DNA of 64,000 bases from CALKZN01 sp050633785 (GCA_050633785.1 JBOEHE010000053.1:1-64000); one strand, 5' to 3'; shown: positions 14,656-24,362, counted from the stretch's first letter. The notes: a model not told the origin generated them from the letters alone. Numbers and translations: made by a program.

Positions 14656-16568
14656 TGGCCGTACAATTTGTTACTTCTACAGTCTTAAGGGCCGTTAACA
14701 AAGCCAGTGCTCCTATGCGTAAAATGGCAATGGATGCCCAGAAATTAAAACGTCAGTTTAGGGGCGCTCAAAAAGCAGCCGATGGTTTGCAAAAATCTGG
14801 TAAAAAATTGACGGGAGGCTTTAGTGTTCCGGTTGCACTAGGTTTTGCTGGCATTGTTCGTCAGGCCTCAAGTTTTGAGGATGCTATGACTGGTGTTGCA
14901 AAGCAGTTGCCTGATTCTGCTGGCGCTAACGGTTTAAGTGCTATTAAGTCGCAGATAATAGGTATATCAAAAACAGCAAATCAAACTCCACAGCAAATAG
15001 CTGCAATTGCCGAAGAGGCAGGAAAAGCTTCTGTACCCTTTGAAAATTGGGGTAAATTTATTAGCTTAACCTCAAAGGCCGCTGCTGCGCTTGATATGGA
15101 GGCCGGCGTAGCCGCTGAGGCTTTGCTTGGAATAGGGGCCGGTCTCGGTATTCGTAATGATTTGGCGGCTTTACAACAGTTTGCGGCAGATTCAAATATG
15201 GTTGCTGACAGCGCAAAAGCAACAGCACCAGAATTGCTGGATTTTGCCAAACGAGTATCAGGCATTGCTAGAATTGCAGGCGCTAGTTCAGACAAAGTTC
15301 TGGCTATCGGTGGCGCATTTATTGATACAGGTGTTGAGTCAGAGATTGCTGCACGAGCAACATCAAAGTTATTTACTGTTTTGGGTACCAGCGAGGGCAT
15401 AACCAAAAAGGCTCAGTCAGCATTTAGTAGATTGAAATTGCCTAAGGATTTTGTCAAGCAGTTTAGAAGTGATGCGCCAACTGCAATAAAGTTACTGTCT
15501 GAAAAACTCCAGAATTTAGATGAAGACGCAAAGTTAGGTGTTTTGAAAAATGCCTTTGGGGAAGATCAATCAAAAAACATTGCCCGCTTACTGTCTAATG
15601 TAGGAAAGATGACTGAACTTGTGCAAAAAGTCGGTGATAAATCAAAGTCGGCGGCAAAGTTTGACGATGAGTATTCGAAACAATTGGCTAAATTTAGCTC
15701 TCAATGGCAAATGCTTAAGAACAATATTTCAGCATTTTCAATCGAAATTGGTGAGACATTGTTGCCAGTGCTTAAGGATGTTTTTAACAAGATAAAACCA
15801 TTTATTCAGTCTACGGTTTCTTGGATTAAAGAAAATAAAAAAGCAACCACTACAATTCTGTCAATAGTGGCCGCTGTTGCAGTTTTAGGTCCAGTACTAT
15901 TTGCTGTAGGTAGTGCCGTGAGCGGGGTGATTGCAGTGACTAAAGGCCTAATTCTTCTATCCTCAGCTGTTAAAATCGCTGCCATCTCTGCAAAAATGTT
16001 TGCGGTAGTTCTGGCTGCTAACCCAATAGGACTGGTCATTGCTGCAGTTGCAGCACTTGCGGCAGGTTTTGCTTATCTGGTGCATAAAACAGGTGGCGTA
16101 AAGGAGGCGTTTGTTGCTATTGGTAACTTTCTTCTTAAATTTACGCCTTTTGGACTATTGGCAAAGACCATTTATGACAATTGGGGCGGCATATCTGATT
16201 TTTTTAAAGGTGTTTTTGAAGGAATAAAATCCTATTTTTCTAAGGGTGTTTTATTCATCCTGAAAAAGATCAAATCAGTTTCTGACGCCTTGAACTTTGT
16301 GATACCCGATTCGGTTATCAATTCGCTCGATGCCAAAATAGCCAAGTTTGAGAATATTGCCAGTGGTGACCTAAAAGTTGCCAGTGATCTTGCAAAGCCC
16401 CGGTTTTATGAGTTTCCCGGAAGCGGCGGAACTGACAAAATTGATACCGAAATAAATATTAAAGTGGAAGGGGCTGCGGTGTTGAAAACATCATCAAGCA
16501 CAAAAGCGACCAAACGTGCTGGCACCAATATTGGCAATATTGGCACTAACATTTTGCCTCAACAATGA
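14655..16568 (+). CDS. tail tape measure protein
   Basis: A 637-residue protein that sets tail length and is ejected with the DNA. The N-terminal part is rich in Ala, Lys and Gln helices. Residues about 60-330 contain the TP901-type core (AFIDTGVESEIAARATSKLF and LQNLDEDAKLGVLKNAFG). A hydrophobic block of two to three membrane-like helices spans about 395-480. The C-terminus is mixed. It is short for a tape measure, implying a short contractile tail. It follows the frameshift chaperone, as always, and ends in a four-base overlap with the gpN-like gene. Confidence 0.9.
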   Translation: MAVQFVTSTVLRAVNKASAPMRKMAMDAQKLKRQFRGAQKAADGLQKSGKKLTGGFSVPVALGFAGIVRQASSFEDAMTGVAKQLPDSAGANGLSAIKSQIIGISKTANQTPQQIAAIAEEAGKASVPFENWGKFISLTSKAAAALDMEAGVAAEALLGIGAGLGIRNDLAALQQFAADSNMVADSAKATAPELLDFAKRVSGIARIAGASSDKVLAIGGAFIDTGVESEIAARATSKLFTVLGTSEGITKKAQSAFSRLKLPKDFVKQFRSDAPTAIKLLSEKLQNLDEDAKLGVLKNAFGEDQSKNIARLLSNVGKMTELVQKVGDKSKSAAKFDDEYSKQLAKFSSQWQMLKNNISAFSIEIGETLLPVLKDVFNKIKPFIQSTVSWIKENKKATTTILSIVAAVAVLGPVLFAVGSAVSGVIAVTKGLILLSSAVKIAAISAKMFAVVLAANPIGLVIAAVAALAAGFAYLVHKTGGVKEAFVAIGNFLLKFTPFGLLAKTIYDNWGGISDFFKGVFEGIKSYFSKGVLFILKKIKSVSDALNFVIPDSVINSLDAKIAKFENIASGDLKVASDLAKPRFYEFPGSGGTDKIDTEINIKVEGAAVLKTSSSTKATKRAGTNIGNIGTNILPQQ

Positions 16569-17752
16569 GCGACAATATATTGCCGGGGCGTCAGGCCAGC
16601 TTTAGAGGTGTTCGATTTCATTTCGAAAATTCAACAGATGCAGGCGGCAACCGAATTGTTACACACATCTACCCTAACCGAGATCAACATGCCAATGAAG
16701 ATTTAGGAGACTCACCCAATACTTACGATGTTTCAGGGTATATATTAACGCCTGACATTGAGTTAAAAGAAGCTGAGTTAAAGAAAGCTTTTGCAGATGA
16801 AGGAGCTGCAACCTTCTTTCATCCAATGTTGCGTGCAAACATTGAATGCCAGGCAGTTAATTGGAGCTTTACTCCCAGTAAGGAATCAGTTTCCAGACGA
16901 AACTTCACTGTTCATTTTGTTGTTGAAGGTCAGAAACCTTCACCAGTTTTAACAGTCAATGCGAAACCCAAGATTTTAGGGGCGTCGAATCAAAATAGAA
17001 AAATGATTGTTGAGTTTTTTAGACAATCAATTGAAACAGCAGTTGCATCGGCTGAAACAGTCGCTCATGCAGTAGAATCCCTGAATGGGGCTATAAGTCA
17101 AACTAAGGATGCTGTCTTCTCAAATTTTTCAAGCGGATTGACCGATGCTACTGGCGATTTGGTGAATGCTGGATCTGTATCACAGGACGCCATTAAAGGG
17201 GGTGACTTTGGCTTATATGTGAATCTTGTAGATAGTGTTATTGACTCTTATAACAATGACGCCAAACGAGAATCGACTTTAGCGGGAATATCAGAGGTTA
17301 GTGTTTCTTCTGATTCAGCTCATTCCATTCAAGGTAAGGTTCGTAAAAACAATGCAATGGTTATTCAGTCGTCGGTTAGGCAATATGCGTTAGTGAAATT
17401 GGCCGAGTCGATTGTGCAGACGAACTATGAAGATTCAGAACAAGTACATAGTGCTCGCTTTGATTTTGTCAACAGAGTGAGGGCTGAGCAACAGGTGTTG
17501 TCAGAAATGGAAAAGGGCGTTGATAGTTTTGGCGCTCTGTCTTCATTGGCCTCACTTGTTGCAGAGCAGCTTTCTCATTACGCTGATAAGTTAAAACCGG
17601 TTGCTCAGATGGAAACGCAAACATCGCGTTCTTCTCTGTCTTTAGCGTGGGACTTGTATCAGGATCCTACGCGGGCGCAAGATTTAATAGTTCGGAATTC
17701 CGTTGATAACGGTTCATTTATGCCTCATTCAGTACGATACCTGTCACAGTGA
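16565..17752 (+). CDS. DNA circularisation/tail protein, Mu gpN-like
   Basis: A 395-residue protein. The N-terminal 95 residues (QASFRGVRFHFENSTDAGGN, then HIYPNRD, GDSPNTYDVSGYI and FFHPMLRA) match the DNA_circ_N domain of Mu gpN and similar baseplate proteins. In Mu, gpN forms part of the tail tip and was historically linked with DNA circularisation. The rest is helical. Overlaps by four bases at both ends put it in the baseplate operon. Confidence 0.85.
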   Translation: MSDNILPGRQASFRGVRFHFENSTDAGGNRIVTHIYPNRDQHANEDLGDSPNTYDVSGYILTPDIELKEAELKKAFADEGAATFFHPMLRANIECQAVNWSFTPSKESVSRRNFTVHFVVEGQKPSPVLTVNAKPKILGASNQNRKMIVEFFRQSIETAVASAETVAHAVESLNGAISQTKDAVFSNFSSGLTDATGDLVNAGSVSQDAIKGGDFGLYVNLVDSVIDSYNNDAKRESTLAGISEVSVSSDSAHSIQGKVRKNNAMVIQSSVRQYALVKLAESIVQTNYEDSEQVHSARFDFVNRVRAEQQVLSEMEKGVDSFGALSSLASLVAEQLSHYADKLKPVAQMETQTSRSSLSLAWDLYQDPTRAQDLIVRNSVDNGSFMPHSVRYLSQ

Positions 17753-18783
17753 AAGACATCGTTTCGATAGAAGTCAATGGAAATGAGTATTTTGGGTGGA
17801 AGGATGTAAGGCTTCAAAGTTCATTGAAAAATGCAGTGCGATATTTTGAAATTGGGGTAAGTGAGCAATGGAAGTCCTATGGCAAAGGGTTTGAGATACA
17901 CCCTGGTGATGAATGTCTGATTCGCATTGATGGTGAATTAGTACTAACTGGCTATATAGATTTGTACAAGGTGAACTTGTCGCCAAAGTCTCATGACGTC
18001 ACTATTTCAGGTAGAAGTCAGACTTGTGATATTGTGGATTGTTCGGCCATCCATGTTCCTGGTAATTTCTTTGGACTGACCCTTGATCAAATAGCCTTAG
18101 AGCTGACAGCACCCTATGATGTTCATGTGATTGCCGGTGAAAATATTGAATTTGCACCTATTGAAAAGTTTGAACTGAATCAGGGCGAAACACCATTTCA
18201 GGCGGTTGAGAGGCTGGCAAGAAAAGAGCGAACTTTAGTGACTGATGATCATCTTGGAAACCTGATTCTCACCAATGCGTCTGAACAGCGATACGATATT
18301 CAGATTGATAAATATTTAGAGGCGGTAGCAACAAAAGACTATTCGTCCCGGTATTCACTGTATAAAACCAAAGGGCAACAGCATGGCCCGGATTTTGGTA
18401 ATCCGCTGGAAGCGGCGCAAGTGTTTGCTGAAGTCAATGATGCCGAAATTAAACGTTTTAGACCTTTAATAGTTCGTTCTGAAGGCAATACCACGCCAGC
18501 CGAGGCAGAACGGCGTGCTATTTTTCAGCGAAATAGATCAATCGGTGAGTCGATCAATGTGAGTATGTCTATCGATGGGTTTCATAATATCAAAGGCGAA
18601 CTATGGGAGCCCAATAAATTGATATGGGTCAGTGATGAAATTTTGGGTATCGAGCATGAATTATTGCTGCACACAGTAACGTTTGAAAAGAGCGAGTCGG
18701 GTTCAATTTCTCATTTGGAGTTTTCACTCAAAACAGCATTTGAGTTGCCACCAGCTAACGAGCGAATAGGGGCTAAACAATGA
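17749..18783 (+). CDS. baseplate hub protein, Mu gpP-like
   Basis: A 344-residue protein with a GTG start in a four-base overlap. EVNGNEYFGWKDVRLQSSLK at the start, the central SRSQ/GRSQTCDIVDCSA and the C-terminal NEFELKTAFELPP-like end agree with the Mu gpP/T4 gp27-like hub family. The hub caps the tube and holds the spike encoded by the next gene. It is probably trimeric. It overlaps the gp45-like gene by four bases. Confidence 0.85.
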   Translation: MKDIVSIEVNGNEYFGWKDVRLQSSLKNAVRYFEIGVSEQWKSYGKGFEIHPGDECLIRIDGELVLTGYIDLYKVNLSPKSHDVTISGRSQTCDIVDCSAIHVPGNFFGLTLDQIALELTAPYDVHVIAGENIEFAPIEKFELNQGETPFQAVERLARKERTLVTDDHLGNLILTNASEQRYDIQIDKYLEAVATKDYSSRYSLYKTKGQQHGPDFGNPLEAAQVFAEVNDAEIKRFRPLIVRSEGNTTPAEAERRAIFQRNRSIGESINVSMSIDGFHNIKGELWEPNKLIWVSDEILGIEHELLLHTVTFEKSESGSISHLEFSLKTAFELPPANERIGAKQ

Positions 18784-19688
18784 TTGGTCAACAGTTTAGT
18801 GATTTGTTCAGACGTGTTACGTCAATGATCAATCGTAATGTCGTTGCCAGGGTTGAAAATAAACACAAGAATCAGCTTATTTACACATTCGGTTTATATG
18901 AGCAGGAAAAACTGGTCGAGGTTATTGAGCCATATGGTCTAACTGCATGGCCTGTTGAAGATGAGCAAGCTGAAATGATTCGCTATAGCGTGAATGGGGT
19001 AGAGGACCACAGTCTTGCGTTGTGCGCCAGTGGCGGTAAATATCGTCCAAGGTATGCCGAGTACGGTGAGGTCATTGCGTACAGCTACTTGGATGAAGAG
19101 GATAATCACCGGGTGCATTTGAAAAAAGATCGAGTCATTGATATTTATTCAAGCTCAAAAGTTAAAACCATTATGACGCCCCAAAGCATAGAGCATGACG
19201 TTCATGGCTCAGCTAATATTATGATGCGTCCCAGTTACATTAAACTGGATGTTGCTGGCACAGCAAAAACAGTGATGGAGCCAGAGCTTATCGAACATGA
19301 TGTCACTGGGACGGCAAACATCAAAATGCAACCCAGTGAAATCAAGTTAAATGTCACTGATACAGCGACTATTTTGATGCAGCCAGATTTCATACAGTTA
19401 GATGTTGCTGGCACAGCAAAAACAGTGATGCAGCCAGAGTTGATTGAACATGATGTTACTGGAACAGCCAATGTAAAAATTGAGCCAAGTTTTATAAAAG
19501 TCGATACGGAAGGAACAGGCGTTGTCACAGTTGAACCCAAAAAAATTAAAGCATCAATCAATAACGATGTATTTATCCAAATTACTGACACAGAGATTCA
19601 GTTGAATGTAAAAGGCCAGAATATATTGACAATGACTGCAGGTGGAACTGATTGGCTCATGAAAGACTATGAGGCGCATAATGTCTAA
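18780..19688 (+). CDS. baseplate spike protein, Mu gp45-like, with 17-residue repeats
   Basis: A 302-residue spike protein that pierces the host envelope. An N-terminal OB-like domain (residues 1-120) is followed by seven tandem 17-residue repeats of the form hIxxDVxGTAxhxMxPx (19185-19541). These predict a long triple-stranded beta-helix needle. Mu gp45 has one short helix, so the repeat expansion here is large. It is followed, after the portal gene, by a PAAR-type tip protein that would cap the needle. Confidence 0.85.
   Translation: MIGQQFSDLFRRVTSMINRNVVARVENKHKNQLIYTFGLYEQEKLVEVIEPYGLTAWPVEDEQAEMIRYSVNGVEDHSLALCASGGKYRPRYAEYGEVIAYSYLDEEDNHRVHLKKDRVIDIYSSSKVKTIMTPQSIEHDVHGSANIMMRPSYIKLDVAGTAKTVMEPELIEHDVTGTANIKMQPSEIKLNVTDTATILMQPDFIQLDVAGTAKTVMQPELIEHDVTGTANVKIEPSFIKVDTEGTGVVTVEPKKIKASINNDVFIQITDTEIQLNVKGQNILTMTAGGTDWLMKDYEAHNV
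19185..19541 (+). repeat. seven tandem 51-bp repeats encoding spike beta-helix
   Basis: The coding sequence has a period of 51 bases (17 residues). Segments starting at 19248 and 19401 are nearly identical over about 60 bases and are 153 bases apart, exactly three repeat units. This suggests recent duplication of a three-unit block. Confidence 0.8.
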
Positions 19689-21228
19689 AATAATTGATCA
19701 ATACGGTAATAAAATTGTCGCTGACAACTCGTTTACTGCTGGCAATAAAATGTCTCGTGAATTGGGGAAATGGCAGCCTTGGCTTAAATCGGCAGATGCG
19801 GAAGTCCTGCCGGAGAAAGAGTTAATTGAAGGCAGGTCACACGATCTTGCCAGAAACAACGGTTTTGCGCATGGCGTTGTTCAATCTCAAAAAGATACTG
19901 TTGTCGGTTCGTCTTACCGTTTAAGCTTGCGCCCAGAGACACGAGTTTTAAAAATTGATGCAGAAGAAGCCAATAACTGGGCGTCTGAAGTTGAAGCAAA
20001 ATTCCACCTGTGGGCAGATGACCCAGAGTGCTGGGTAGATGCAAGTCGAAAGCGAACCTTTGCGCAAATTGTACGTGATTCAGTATCTTCAGATATGTTA
20101 TCTGGTGAGTTTATGTTGTCTCGCGAATGGAGGCCATCGCCAACGGGGTTTAATACCTGTTTCCAGGTGGTGGAGCCAGAAAGAATCAGGACACCATCGT
20201 CTTTAACAAATGATGAACGTATAAGGGCCGGAGTGAGGCGGGATAAATACGGCTCGGCTGTGTCATATTATGTGCTTAACAAACACCCAAGAGAGGGTGT
20301 TTTTTTTCGCCTTGATGATGGGTTCAAAAAGGTGGATAAATACAACGCTTATAACTGGCTTCAGTTTATCCATATCTTTGAAGCGCAGCGAGGAGGACAA
20401 ACGCGAGGTTACAGTAAGTTCAGTTCTATTATTAAAAAGATGAAAATGTTGGACCGGCAGGAAGATGTTGAATTGGAGGCGTCGATATTGGCAGCAACTT
20501 ATGCAATGGTAGTGACCAGTGACTTTGGTGCTAATTCTATAATGGAAGCAATGGGTCAAGCATCTGATGACAACGATCCATTCACTAAACTGCTGGCTAA
20601 AAAAGTGGGATATAAGCGTGATTTAAACCTCAACTGGGATGGGACAAAAATCCCTCACTTGTTTCCAGGTGAGCAGATAGAAATGCTGAACTCAAACCAC
20701 CCCAACAATAACTTTGATGGTTTTCAAAATTCTATGCTTCGACATATGGCGCGAGGGTTGGGTACCAGTTTTGAGCAGTTAAGTGGTGATTTTTCCAAAA
20801 CGACATTTTCGAGTGCCCGGGCGTCGATGACTGAGGCTTGGAAGTATGTGCAGTCAAAGCGTAAGGGCATTGCCTCAAAGGTTGCTACGATAATGTTCAG
20901 GTTATGGCTGGATGAAGCGATCAGTCGCAAAATTGTTGCTTTGCCTGATGGTGTTAAAGAGTATTTTCCGAATCGACAGGCATTAACTCGTTGCGACTGG
21001 ATTGGTGCAGGCAAAGGCTCTATTGATGAACAGAAATCAGCAAAGGCAAATGCAATCAAGCTGAAAAGCGGAGAAACAACATTGCAACAAGTCGCTGCAG
21101 AAGCTGGTTTGGATTGGCAGGAAAATATCGCGCAATCTGCCCGTGAATTTAAGGAACGGGTGGATGCTTTTGAAAAGGTCGGTATTGAAGTAACTGACGA
21201 AATGAAAATTAAGATGATGGAGCTATGA
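19681..21228 (+). CDS. portal protein, lambda gpB family
   Basis: A 515-residue protein from ATG 19681, preceded by GAGG with six-base spacing. Signature stretches are RSHDLARNNGFAHGVVQSQK, FRLDDGFKKVDK, GEQIEMLNSNHPNNNFDGF and GTSFEQLSGDFSKTTFSSAR, all typical of lambda-type portals. The portal forms the dodecameric ring through which DNA enters the head. In lambda-type phages it lies between gpW and gpC. Here it sits after the spike gene, inside the baseplate cluster. A longer start (19669) would overlap the spike by 20 bases and has no ribosome binding site. Confidence 0.93.
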   Translation: MSKIIDQYGNKIVADNSFTAGNKMSRELGKWQPWLKSADAEVLPEKELIEGRSHDLARNNGFAHGVVQSQKDTVVGSSYRLSLRPETRVLKIDAEEANNWASEVEAKFHLWADDPECWVDASRKRTFAQIVRDSVSSDMLSGEFMLSREWRPSPTGFNTCFQVVEPERIRTPSSLTNDERIRAGVRRDKYGSAVSYYVLNKHPREGVFFRLDDGFKKVDKYNAYNWLQFIHIFEAQRGGQTRGYSKFSSIIKKMKMLDRQEDVELEASILAATYAMVVTSDFGANSIMEAMGQASDDNDPFTKLLAKKVGYKRDLNLNWDGTKIPHLFPGEQIEMLNSNHPNNNFDGFQNSMLRHMARGLGTSFEQLSGDFSKTTFSSARASMTEAWKYVQSKRKGIASKVATIMFRLWLDEAISRKIVALPDGVKEYFPNRQALTRCDWIGAGKGSIDEQKSAKANAIKLKSGETTLQQVAAEAGLDWQENIAQSAREFKERVDAFEKVGIEVTDEMKIKMMEL

Positions 21229-21500
21229 GCGGCGTCGCAGTTGGCAATTTGGATAATGCAGTTGGTATTCAGTTGTCACAGGCAAACCCATGGAACCGGG
21301 TCGAGTACGAGCCGACAGTTGTTGTTGGCGACTTGGTAGAGGCACACGCTCCATTTACGCCTCCACATGCACCAACACCAACAATGGCAGAAGGTGTTGA
21401 CTGGTATCGAATTAACGGTACGCCAATTTGTGTTGAAGGTCATAAGGCCACGTGTGGCCATGAGACTACTGGGCGTCATTGGTACAGGGTGATCGAATGA
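21225..21500 (+). CDS. PAAR-like spike tip protein
   Basis: A 91-residue protein. GDLVEAHAPFTPPHAPTPTM and the later GTPICVEGHKATCGHETTGR form a PAAR-type domain, with conserved His and Cys that would bind one metal at the tip. PAAR proteins sharpen the end of contractile spikes in phages and type VI secretion systems. It lies next to the gp45-like spike (with the portal between) and before gp46, and ends in an ATGA overlap. Confidence 0.85.
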   Translation: MSGVAVGNLDNAVGIQLSQANPWNRVEYEPTVVVGDLVEAHAPFTPPHAPTPTMAEGVDWYRINGTPICVEGHKATCGHETTGRHWYRVIE

Positions 21501-21994
21501 CACAGTGTGACACGCATAAAAATGATGGTTGGGATTGGATTGTCACTCCTCAACAGGAACAGTTCATTGAACTGACTAATATTGCAGATTGGCAAATTAA
21601 AGACGGTGATTTGGTGAATGACAATCAGCTTCATTCTGCTGTCATTATTCAGCTGTTTACAGACAAGCGCATTGCTGATGATAACGTGATTGATTTGCCT
21701 TTGGGCACAGATGATAAGCGAGGTTGGTGGGGAGATTTTTTCTCAGAATTCCCGATCGGATCATTGCTATGGACTTTATACCGGCAGTATTTAACAGATG
21801 AGATCATAGAAGACGCTGAGCGTCATGTACGCGATGCACTAAAGCCATTGATTGATCAAGGAGCCGCTGCACGTGCCGATGTCTTAATCGAAGTAAATAA
21901 GCAAAGCGGTTATATGGGCATACATCCAATTCTATATGCAAGAAATGGTGAAGAAATTTACAAGCAAGAATATCGACGTTTTTGGGATCAATAA
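21497..21994 (+). CDS. baseplate wedge protein, Mu gp46-like
   Basis: A 165-residue protein from ATG 21497, which overlaps the PAAR stop by four bases. The DKRGWWGDFFSEFPIGSLLW stretch and helical C-terminus (YRQYLTDEIIEDAERHVRDA) are the GP46 family pattern, related to T4 gp25-like lysozyme-fold wedge proteins. It joins sheath and baseplate. It overlaps the gp47-like gene by one base. Confidence 0.88.
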   Translation: MTQCDTHKNDGWDWIVTPQQEQFIELTNIADWQIKDGDLVNDNQLHSAVIIQLFTDKRIADDNVIDLPLGTDDKRGWWGDFFSEFPIGSLLWTLYRQYLTDEIIEDAERHVRDALKPLIDQGAAARADVLIEVNKQSGYMGIHPILYARNGEEIYKQEYRRFWDQ

Positions 21995-23040
21995 TGACAA
22001 TTGAAAATAGAACTCTTGGTGAATCCGTTGAAGAGGTACGAAATTCGTTTAGGTCAAATGCACCGAATTCTGACGCATGGATATTGCCTAATAATTTCTG
22101 GATAACAGCAACTGTGCTTGGCGGTAAGATTTGGGAAATCTACGCTCGTGTAAGATGGTTAATTACCAATTCTTTGCCAGATACAGCCACAGGTGAGGTT
22201 CTGGACCGTTGGGGCAATATCTTTGATGTCACCAGAAAGCCAGCTACATATGCATCAGGATTCATTGAATTTTCAGGAGTGGATGGATTGATTGTGCCAT
22301 CTGGAACTTCATTCAGACTATCAAATGGTGAACAGTTTTTATCGACTCTGGATGCTTCAGTAACTTCGGGAATAGTTCAGGTTAATGTTAAGGCAGATAA
22401 TGCTGGCTCAAAACCAAATTCTATACCCGGAACACCAATCTCATTTACGTCAACAATTTCTGGTATTGACTTGGGCGGTGTTGTCGCTTCCGGCAGCATC
22501 ATTGGCGGCGCTGACTCTGAGTGTGATGATATTTATCGCAAGCGAGTTATATCACGTATTCGAAAACGTAATCGCTACGGTACACTCAAAGATTATGAAG
22601 ATTGGACAAAGGAAGTGCCAGGCGTAACCCGGGCATGGGCGGTCAGGTCGGGAAACTCTATCAATGTGTATTTCATGATGGATAATAAGTATCCACATAG
22701 CTCGCCTGACCCTATGGAGGTGGCGATAGTTGAAGCGTATTTGAATGACCCGTGTAGGAAGCCCGCATGTGCTGATATCAATGTGTTATTGCCAACAGTA
22801 AAAGATTTAGATGTATACATTGATTGCGTGAATTTGACGCAAGATCAGAAAGATACGATCAAACAGGAATTGGATGCCTTTTTGTTGGACACGGCTGATA
22901 TCGGTGAAGACTTCTTTCACCATGAGATACAAAAAGTTCTGGGTGATATTGATGGACTGGGGATAGTCATTGAATGCGGTAAACATTGGTTTGCCAATTA
23001 CAGCGATTTATATACAAGGTCTGTTATCACTTATGACTAA
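21994..23040 (+). CDS. baseplate J-like wedge protein, Mu gp47-like
   Basis: A 348-residue protein from ATG 21994 (TAATG overlap). The N-terminal GESVEEVRNSFRSN and WEIYARVRWLITNSLPDTAT, the middle VPSGTSFRLSNGEQF and GDADSECDDIYRKRV-type region (here GGADSECDDIYRKRVISRIR) identify the baseplate J/gp47 family. It builds the baseplate wedge. Its end overlaps the gp48-like start by eight bases. Confidence 0.92.
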   Translation: MTIENRTLGESVEEVRNSFRSNAPNSDAWILPNNFWITATVLGGKIWEIYARVRWLITNSLPDTATGEVLDRWGNIFDVTRKPATYASGFIEFSGVDGLIVPSGTSFRLSNGEQFLSTLDASVTSGIVQVNVKADNAGSKPNSIPGTPISFTSTISGIDLGGVVASGSIIGGADSECDDIYRKRVISRIRKRNRYGTLKDYEDWTKEVPGVTRAWAVRSGNSINVYFMMDNKYPHSSPDPMEVAIVEAYLNDPCRKPACADINVLLPTVKDLDVYIDCVNLTQDQKDTIKQELDAFLLDTADIGEDFFHHEIQKVLGDIDGLGIVIECGKHWFANYSDLYTRSVITYD

Positions 23041-23677
23041 GTGCTGTCAAAGTACGTCAGATAGTTGTGGTGTTACTGAGCAAGATTATATAGACAGTTT
23101 CGAGGACACATTGCCGAAAGGCTTAATTTGGGAATTTGACCAAGAGCGAACTTACCCGAAATTTTGGAAATCTGTTGCGTATCCATTCTGGTTATTAAAT
23201 AAGTATATTTGTGATGTGGTCAGGGAGTTGAACCCTTGCACAACTGAAGACCTTTTGAAACGCCAGGCGGATTTATGGGGGTATCCAGTCAGTTGTATTG
23301 GTTATCCCGAAAATAATAGTCAGCTATGCCAGTGGTTAAGGCTTGTCAATGGTCAGTGTTCGGGAACGAGCGTTAAATTTTTTGATGACATTGTCCAATT
23401 TTCAGGCCTTGAGGGCGTGAACTATTATGAAATTGATCACCATGGGGCACAAGCGGGTTGTGCGCAAGCTGGTTGCTCGCAAACAACGAATGACGGTTGT
23501 CGTTGCGGCATCTTAATTGAGGCACCAGCGGCATTGTTTGTGAAAACACGTCAACAAACAGGATCTTGTTGTGGGCAAGCTGGGAAGCCTATCTGCAAAG
23601 AAAATATACCGTTAATCGAATGCCTGGTTGGTAGGTTCCTTCCTGCTGACCTGGATATTATCTATAGAAAAATTTAA
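23033..23677 (+). CDS. tail protein Mu gp48-like (YmfQ/DUF2313)
   Basis: A 214-residue protein from ATG 23033. EQDYIDSFEDTLPKGLIWEF, then CDVVRELNPCTTEDLLKRQA and DLWGYP, match the YmfQ/DUF2313 family that closes the baseplate and links the fibres. The C-terminal half is unusually rich in cysteine (AGCAQAGCSQTTNDGCRCG and GSCCGQ). Family members often have a few cysteines here, but this number (over ten) is high. Confidence 0.88.
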   Translation: MTKCCQSTSDSCGVTEQDYIDSFEDTLPKGLIWEFDQERTYPKFWKSVAYPFWLLNKYICDVVRELNPCTTEDLLKRQADLWGYPVSCIGYPENNSQLCQWLRLVNGQCSGTSVKFFDDIVQFSGLEGVNYYEIDHHGAQAGCAQAGCSQTTNDGCRCGILIEAPAALFVKTRQQTGSCCGQAGKPICKENIPLIECLVGRFLPADLDIIYRKI

Positions 23678-23687
23678 GAGGTACTAA

Positions 23688-24353
23688 GTGGATTATACAG
23701 ATGCGAGTAATGCTGTGCAGGTGCATGGCAACCCTGGCTATGCCGATTGTAAACCTGGTGTTGAGGGGACGTTTCTGACTGCTAATGCATTAAACAGTGT
23801 TCAGTCAGAGATATTGAATGTCATAGAAAAATCAGGACAAGCGCCTATTCCTTTTGATGAGAACAATCCAGAAAGTTATAACCAACTCTGGCAAGCAATA
23901 TCAAATCGATTAGGTGTAATGAGTGATGGAAAGCCATTAAGTATCCGTTTGCACAATAGTCAGGCAGGTGCAGTTTATGTTCCACAGATTGTGCCAGGTC
24001 AGGTAGATGTTCGGTGCAACAACCTTGTTGAAACGTCTGGGAATTTCCCGTCTGGATCATGGACGGGAACAAGATTAAATATCACAGCAGAAACAGCGGG
24101 CTCTTTCGGAGTTTACAACCGGTTGAACATAGTCGGGGAAACAGGTGAAGGCGCAAAAACCTATTTAAACGGGTCAATGATAGATTCGTATCAATTCAAT
24201 TCGGATGCTGGCTCCTACAACGTCATTGGCTTTACGCATTTCGTTGAACTCAAAGATGGGGATTACCTAGAGTTTTATCACTCTCATCAAACACCAACCC
24301 CAAGAGAAAATCAATCGAGCTATGCAACAGTTTATAGATTGTTGGCACTTTAG
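23688..24353 (+). CDS. tail fibre protein, short
   Basis: A 221-residue protein with a GTG start and GAGG six bases upstream. The N-terminal VQVHGNPGYADCKPGVEGTF, LNSVQSEILNVIEKSG and the stretch NPESYNQLWQAI form the fibre-attachment module widespread in phage tail fibres. The C-terminal part is beta-rich with no known receptor-binding fold. It is much shorter than Mu fibres, so the receptor-binding role may be shared with the next two genes. Confidence 0.8.
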   Translation: MDYTDASNAVQVHGNPGYADCKPGVEGTFLTANALNSVQSEILNVIEKSGQAPIPFDENNPESYNQLWQAISNRLGVMSDGKPLSIRLHNSQAGAVYVPQIVPGQVDVRCNNLVETSGNFPSGSWTGTRLNITAETAGSFGVYNRLNIVGETGEGAKTYLNGSMIDSYQFNSDAGSYNVIGFTHFVELKDGDYLEFYHSHQTPTPRENQSSYATVYRLLAL

Positions 24354-24362
24354 GAGATGAAA

